This document shows positions 7,179 to 10,093 of a stretch of 10,093 nt of DNA, in pieces. The position numbers and the translations under genes were made by a program. The stretch's first letter is position 1; the number at the start of each line of letters is the position of its first letter. Location: the NCBI GenBank assembly GCA_044448905.1, contig JBIOHJ010000119.1, positions 1 to 10,093 of the forward strand. The letters run 5' to 3'. Below the pieces are notes generated by a model that was not told the DNA's origin, ran no database searches, and saw nothing but the letters and a program-made list of their open reading frames with translations. The stretch comes from JBIOHJ01 sp044448905. Lineage in GTDB: Bacteria > Bacteroidota > Bacteroidia > AKYH767-A > OLB10.

Positions 7179-8423
7179 TCACTCCAGCGAATGCAAAACT
7201 AACCCGCTCCTCAGCTTCGGTTCAAACCAGGTTACCTTAGGTGGCATAATTAAATTATTATCGGCAATATCAACCAGCTGTTTCATGCTCACGGGGTAGA
7301 GGGCAAAAGCAACTTTCATCTCCCCGCTGTCAACCCGTTTTTTTAATTCGCCTAAGCCGCGCAGGCCGCCCACAAAATCAATGCGCTTGTCTTTGCGCAA
7401 ATCAACAATATTTAAAATCGGGGCTAAAACTTTTTCCGAAAGAATTGTCACATCCAGCACACCAATCGGGTCCGTGTCATTGTACGTTCCCAATATCGCG
7501 TTAAGCTTGTACCATTCTCCTTCCAGGTACATGCTGAATTCATGCAATTGTGCCGGGCGGTATTCCGCTGTGCTTCTTTCCTGCACAATAAAATTTTCTT
7601 TCAGCTTATCAATAAACTGTTCAGCGGTCAGCCCGTTCAAATCTTTTATCACGCGGTTGTAATCCATAATCTGCAATTGGTTGTCGGGAAAATGAACGGC
7701 TAAAAAATAATTGTACTCTTCCTTACCCGTGTGATCCGGATTTTTATCCCTCCGTTCTTTTCCCACTAACGCTGCCGCAGCCGTGCGGTGATGCCCGTCC
7801 GCAACATACGTGTATTTCATTTTCGCGAACTCAGCGGTAATGGCATTAATCACAGCATCATCCTTCACCACCCAAAACGCATGGCCAATTCCGTCATCAG
7901 CCGTAAAATCATATTCGGGCGCGTTTTTAATTACCGCGTTTACAATTTCATCCAGCGCCTTCACCTGCAGGTAAGCAAAAAACACCGGCTCATAATTCAG
8001 GTTCGAAACCCTCACATGGTTCTTGCGGTCTTCTTCCTTATCGGGGCGCGTAAGCTCATGCTTTTTAATTACACCATTTAAATAATCATCCACCGAAGCG
8101 CAGCCTACAATACCGTATTGCTTCCGCCCGTTCATCGTTTGCGCGTATATGTAATAGCATTCCTTGTCATCCTTAAAAAAAATTCCTTCACGCATCATGC
8201 GCTCAAAATTTTCTTTCCCCTTTTTATAAATCTCCGGTGCGTAATGGTCAAAGTCGTCCGGAAAATCTATTTCGGGCTTTATCACATGATAAAATGAATT
8301 CACATCGCCTTTGGTTTCTTCGCGCGCTTCTTTTTCATTCAGCACATCGTAAGGCTTGCATGCAATGCGTTTTGCGAATTCTTTTTTCGGACGGATTCCT
8401 TTGAAAGGTTTGAGGATAGCCAT
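7179..8423 (-). CDS. DUF1015 family protein
   Basis: The protein is 414 aa, the normal full length of this family. It begins MAILKPFKGIRPKKEFA and contains CKPYDVL (22-28), the stretch HELTRPDKEEDR (122-133), VADGHHRTAAAA (217-228) and the C-terminal PPKVTWFEPKLRSGL (394-408), all characteristic. There is no signal peptide, so it is cytoplasmic. The GHHR motif suggests an active or ligand site, but I know of no established reaction. In many Bacteroidota this gene lies next to serine biosynthesis genes (serC, serA); neither is visible here, so the copy is either relocated or its partners lie elsewhere. The start at 8423 gives the family's usual N-terminus. Upstream is a run of AAGTTTA repeats. 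A one-mismatch -7 element (TATTTTCG, 8484-8477) is the only promoter candidate I see. Confidence 0.92.
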   Translation of the reverse strand: MAILKPFKGIRPKKEFAKRIACKPYDVLNEKEAREETKGDVNSFYHVIKPEIDFPDDFDHYAPEIYKKGKENFERMMREGIFFKDDKECYYIYAQTMNGRKQYGIVGCASVDDYLNGVIKKHELTRPDKEEDRKNHVRVSNLNYEPVFFAYLQVKALDEIVNAVIKNAPEYDFTADDGIGHAFWVVKDDAVINAITAEFAKMKYTYVADGHHRTAAAALVGKERRDKNPDHTGKEEYNYFLAVHFPDNQLQIMDYNRVIKDLNGLTAEQFIDKLKENFIVQERSTAEYRPAQLHEFSMYLEGEWYKLNAILGTYNDTDPIGVLDVTILSEKVLAPILNIVDLRKDKRIDFVGGLRGLGELKKRVDSGEMKVAFALYPVSMKQLVDIADNNLIMPPKVTWFEPKLRSGLVLHSLE

Positions 8424-8430
8424 TGGGAAG

Positions 8431-8463
8431 AAGTTTAAAGTTTAAAGTTTAAAGTTTGAAGTT
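8431..8463. repeat. Heptanucleotide tandem repeat AAGTTTA
   Basis: Three exact copies of AAGTTTA (8431-8451) are followed by AAGTTTG and a degraded AAGTTG. The array starts 8 bp upstream of the DUF1015 start codon, inside its leader or promoter region. Copy number in such arrays can vary by slippage, which could tune expression. Confidence 0.8.
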
Positions 8464-8531
8464 GTTTGAGGGAGTGCGAAAATATTGATTAGTTAGCAGA
8501 TGGTTTGAAAGGGATGGGAGATGAGGAAAAC

Positions 8532-8774
8532 GGTTCGGGAAATGAAATGAAAGGCTTGGGAAATGAAGTGAAAGGTTCGGGAAATGAGATGAAAGGTTTG
8601 GGAAATGACGCGATAGGTTCGGGAAATGAAATGAAAGGTTCGGGAAATGAAGTGAAAGGTTCGGGAAATGACGCGATAGGTTCGGGAAATAAGACGAAAG
8701 GCTTGGGAAATGAGACCAAAGGTTCGGGAAATGAGATAAAAGGCTTGGGAAATGAGACTAAAGGTTAGGGAAAT
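8532..8774. repeat. 21-bp minisatellite, 11 full units plus a partial
   Basis: Units start every 21 bp from 8532 to 8742, with a degenerate twelfth from 8763. Each unit has a constant 12-bp core (GGTTCGGGAAAT, or GGCTTG/GGTTTG at the start) and a variable 9-bp tail. Tails fall into recurring types: GAAATGAAA in units 1 and 5, GAAGTGAAA in 2 and 6, GACGCGATA in 4 and 7. Units 1-4 and 5-7 therefore look like a duplicated block that lost one unit. Because 21 is a multiple of 3, long open frames run through on both strands. On the + strand the frame from ATG 8514 to TAG 8768 encodes G-S/L-G-N-E-x-K heptads. On the minus strand 8719-8489 encodes S-F-P-E-P-F-x heptads. Neither has a recognisable promoter or ribosome site, so I do not call a gene, though a repeat protein is not excluded. 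Confidence 0.9.
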
Positions 8775-8900
8775 ATGGGAGGAGGATTAAGAAAAATATT
8801 GAAAATGAATACTTTAGTATATTGGAAACAGTTTACGGTTACTTTTTGCCAGAATTTTAATTTGAAATTCGCTTAAGCGAATTGTTTCTTTCGCGCATGA
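8775..8900. other. AT-rich intergenic DNA containing an 18-bp perfect palindrome
   Basis: No convincing gene is present; a 23-codon frame from ATG 8805 has no supporting signals. The notable element is AATTCGCTTAAGCGAATT at 8866-8883, a perfect palindrome without a spacer. GAAA and TTTC flank it and continue the symmetry if one base is looped out. No promoter box adjoins it. Confidence 0.5.
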
Positions 8901-9026
8901 CTTTCGTTTTTGTCACTTTTTTCCTTGATGAAAAAAGTAACCAAAAAAATCAAGACAAAAATATGCTTCTGCCCACGGGCAACTGCGGGCTCGCATTTTT
9001 GTCGGGCTGGCGCACGGGAATTCTAA
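8901..9026. repeat. Complex inverted-repeat element, probably a dispersed Bacteroidota repeat
   Basis: Several inverted repeats are interleaved. ACTTTTTTC (8915-8923) and GAAAAAAGT (8930-8938) flank loop CTTGAT. CTTGAT (8924-8929) can instead pair with ATCAAG (8949-8954). GACAAAAAT (8954-8962) pairs with ATTTTTGTC (8995-9003), and TTTTTGTC (8907-8914) with GACAAAAA (8954-8961). The G+C-rich piece between the last arms (GCCCACGGGC...GCGGGCTCGC) differs in composition from its surroundings. I recall near-identical text, including the chance peptide FFLDEKSNQKNQDK, as a common repeat in Bacteroidota genomes. A 53-codon frame at 8897-9058 spans it; I treat that frame as part of the repeat. The boundaries are approximate. 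Confidence 0.6.
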
Positions 9027-9057
9027 TTGGTGGAGTGGGGAATAAAGATTATTTTTG
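9027..9057 (+). promoter_or_regulatory. Consensus Bacteroidota promoter of the ATPase module
   Basis: TTG at 9027-9029 and TATTTTTG at 9050-9057, an exact TAnnTTTG match, have a 20-bp spacer. It is among the best-spaced matches in the window. The predicted start of transcription, about 9062-9066, falls just before the hairpin at 9067, so the hairpin would cap the 5' end of the transcript. Confidence 0.6.
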
Positions 9058-9066
9058 ATGAGGGAA

Positions 9067-9144
9067 TACTTTCAGTGTCCCTGCGAAATGGCAGGAGACA
9101 CTGAAAGTAAAAAAGAGTCCATTGACATGAGACTCTGAATGGAC
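9067..9144 (+). ncRNA. Structured leader RNA with two matched bulged-A hairpins
   Basis: Hairpin 1 (9067-9109) has a 13-bp outer stem (TACTTTCAGTGTC with GACACTGAAAGTA), a bulged A at 9096, a 5-bp inner stem CCTGC/GCAGG and loop GAAATG. Hairpin 2 (9114-9136) has outer stem AGAGTC/GACTCT, a bulged A at 9130, inner stem CAT/ATG and loop TGAC. Both carry the same junction, GTCC on the 5' side and GAGAC with the unpaired A on the 3' side. Part of hairpin 2 can instead pair as GTCCATT (9117-9123) with AATGGAC (9138-9144). No T-tract follows, so these are not ordinary terminators. The RNA would be the leader of the ATPase message, or a separate small RNA made with it. No known RNA family is recognised. 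Confidence 0.5.
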
Positions 9145-9178
9145 AAAAAAACCAGTTAACCTAAAACAAATAAATTAA

Positions 9179-10093
9179 ATGAATATACAAGAAATAAAAA
9201 TAAAAAAGCTTTATGGTTTTCTAAATAAGGAAATAAAATTCAAAACGAATATTTCAATATTAGTCGGAATAAATGGATCTGGGAAAACAAGTGTTTTGAA
9301 CTTAATAAATTGGCTTCTAAAACCCGATTTCAGTGAGTTATGCTCTATCGAATTTGAAAGTATTATACTCAAATTTAAATACAAGGAAGATAATTTTATA
9401 CTTACATGTCTTCAAAGTGAAGTTGAAATTACAATCGACCTTGAGAATCTATCCAGACAAAAAAAATACAATAGAGTGCAAGCAACATTTAAAATTCATC
9501 CAAAAAAATTAACAAAAGATGAGCAGTTAAAAGATTCTATAATAGGTGTTTATGAGGGTTTAGGTCCCGAGGATCATGAAAAGGAAACATGGGCATTTTT
9601 GTTTAAAGAATTACCAAAACCCATTGTTATTGGATTAGATAGGAATCTATATACTGAAGAAGGCGAGGAATTGCGTGTACAATCGGAATATTTAACTCCA
9701 GACAAATTAAGAACTATGGGGAAAATGAATATCCCTTCCCCACTTGAAAAGGTAAAATTTCTTTTAAGTAGAGAACATAATATTTATAGAAATAGAGTAC
9801 TTCAATTGTATAGCGCACTTAATGAGAAAATAATGTTATCCTCTTTTGATAAAATATTTACAAAGACTAATATAAATACTCTATTAAAAAAACCAAAACC
9901 TTCGGTAAATGAAATTGATATACTAAAGGAACAAGTTTCAAATTTCTTGACAGAGGAACAGGTAATTAAACCAACCAATCCCCGAAAAAAGAATTTTAAA
10001 GCGTCTATAAAAAAAGTTAATAAATACTTTGAAACTCTAAAATCAGTGCTTGAGAAGACTCAAAGTAATAAAGAGGGGGATTTACTTTATATA
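9179..10093 (+). CDS. AAA/ABC-type ATPase, N-terminal part (gene runs off the window)
   Basis: The frame is open from ATG 9179 to the window end: 305 codons without a stop, 3' end missing. The start is supported by the family's typical opening (MNIQEIKIKKLYGFLNKEIKFKTNISILVGINGSGKTSVLNLINWLL). The Walker A motif is GINGSGKT (30-37), and an aromatic-rich segment before it matches the adenine-binding strand of SMC/Rad50/OLD-like ATPases. PKPIVIGLDRNLY (147-158) and the helical stretch about 190-300 fit the insertion between Walker A and the ABC signature in the AAA_15/AAA_23-like groups. The signature, Walker B and any C-terminal effector domain should lie beyond the edge. No signal peptide; cytoplasmic. 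Codon use is visibly more AT-rich (AAA, ATA, TTA) than upstream genes, suggesting acquisition. Such ATPases are frequent in anti-phage systems and often pair with a second gene. Defence is my inference, not shown here. Confidence 0.82.
   Translation, partial: MNIQEIKIKKLYGFLNKEIKFKTNISILVGINGSGKTSVLNLINWLLKPDFSELCSIEFESIILKFKYKEDNFILTCLQSEVEITIDLENLSRQKKYNRVQATFKIHPKKLTKDEQLKDSIIGVYEGLGPEDHEKETWAFLFKELPKPIVIGLDRNLYTEEGEELRVQSEYLTPDKLRTMGKMNIPSPLEKVKFLLSREHNIYRNRVLQLYSALNEKIMLSSFDKIFTKTNINTLLKKPKPSVNEIDILKEQVSNFLTEEQVIKPTNPRKKNFKASIKKVNKYFETLKSVLEKTQSNKEGDLLYI

Noticed and set aside
8489..8768. Open frames on both strands through the minisatellite as two repeat proteins
   Set aside because: A 21-bp unit keeps any stop-free frame open through the whole array, so openness is not evidence. 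No promoter or start signals were seen on either strand.
8532..8774. CRISPR array
   Set aside because: Unit length is 21 bp with a 9-bp variable part, far too short for repeat plus spacer, the tails recur, and no cas genes are present.
8805..8876. A 23-residue frame starting MNTLVYWKQF as a small protein
   Set aside because: No promoter match, and its end runs into the palindrome; it is too short to support.
8897..9058. A 53-codon open frame (MTFVFVTFFLDEKSNQKNQDK...) across the inverted-repeat element
   Set aside because: It follows the repeat's internal arms, ends inside the ATPase promoter box, and has no ribosome site. I treat it as a chance frame through a dispersed repeat.
9067..9109. 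Rho-independent terminator
   Set aside because: Neither side has the required T-tract; the + strand continues with As. It lies just after a promoter rather than after a gene.
9067..9178. Retron msr/msd RNA
   Set aside because: No reverse transcriptase is visible and the leader is short; I retain only the broader idea of a functional leader RNA.

Overview
The window reads as chromosomal DNA from a member of the Bacteroidota. The first gene ends in a type IX secretion (T9SS) sorting domain. Several intergenic regions carry the Bacteroidota promoter pattern (TTG, about 20 bp, TAnnTTTG). A DUF1015 protein and a 568-residue surface-type protein with the 'GTQIIIPPEAF...SGIPMKYDSGG' block are also typical of this phylum. 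I cannot name the species.

Layout: bases 1-1054 carry a secreted T9SS cargo protein on the + strand behind two candidate promoters. Bases 1092-3930 hold three minus-strand genes. These are a PLP-dependent ACC deaminase/D-cysteine desulfhydrase-like enzyme and, 49 bp downstream, a class I methyltransferase (a possible two-gene unit), then a secreted glucosaminidase with two LysM repeats behind its own promoter. The divergent intergenic region 3931-4132 contains a perfect 20-bp palindrome. Bases 4133-7084 hold two + strand envelope genes: a von Willebrand factor A-like protein with a degenerate metal site, and the 568-aa membrane-anchored protein with an unusually strong Shine-Dalgarno sequence. 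These face a DUF1015 gene (7179-8423, minus strand), and a nested hairpin with a G-quadruplex motif sits between the two stop codons.

Bases 8424-9178 (about 750 bp) contain no convincing gene but are full of repeats. In order: a heptanucleotide repeat, a 21-bp minisatellite of 11 full units, an 18-bp perfect palindrome, and an inverted-repeat element that looks like a dispersed genomic repeat. After these comes a consensus-perfect promoter (9027-9057). Its predicted transcript opens with an 18-bp hairpin, followed by a second hairpin of the same design; both have a bulged A in a GTCC/GAGAC context. The first codon of an AAA/ABC-type ATPase follows, and its gene runs off the right edge.

The ATPase and its structured leader are visibly more AT-rich than the rest and sit at the edge of a repeat zone. 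That is the usual setting of an acquired, possibly defence-related module, most of which would lie beyond base 10093. This is the part most worth following up. The left-hand genes look like ordinary housekeeping and envelope functions.
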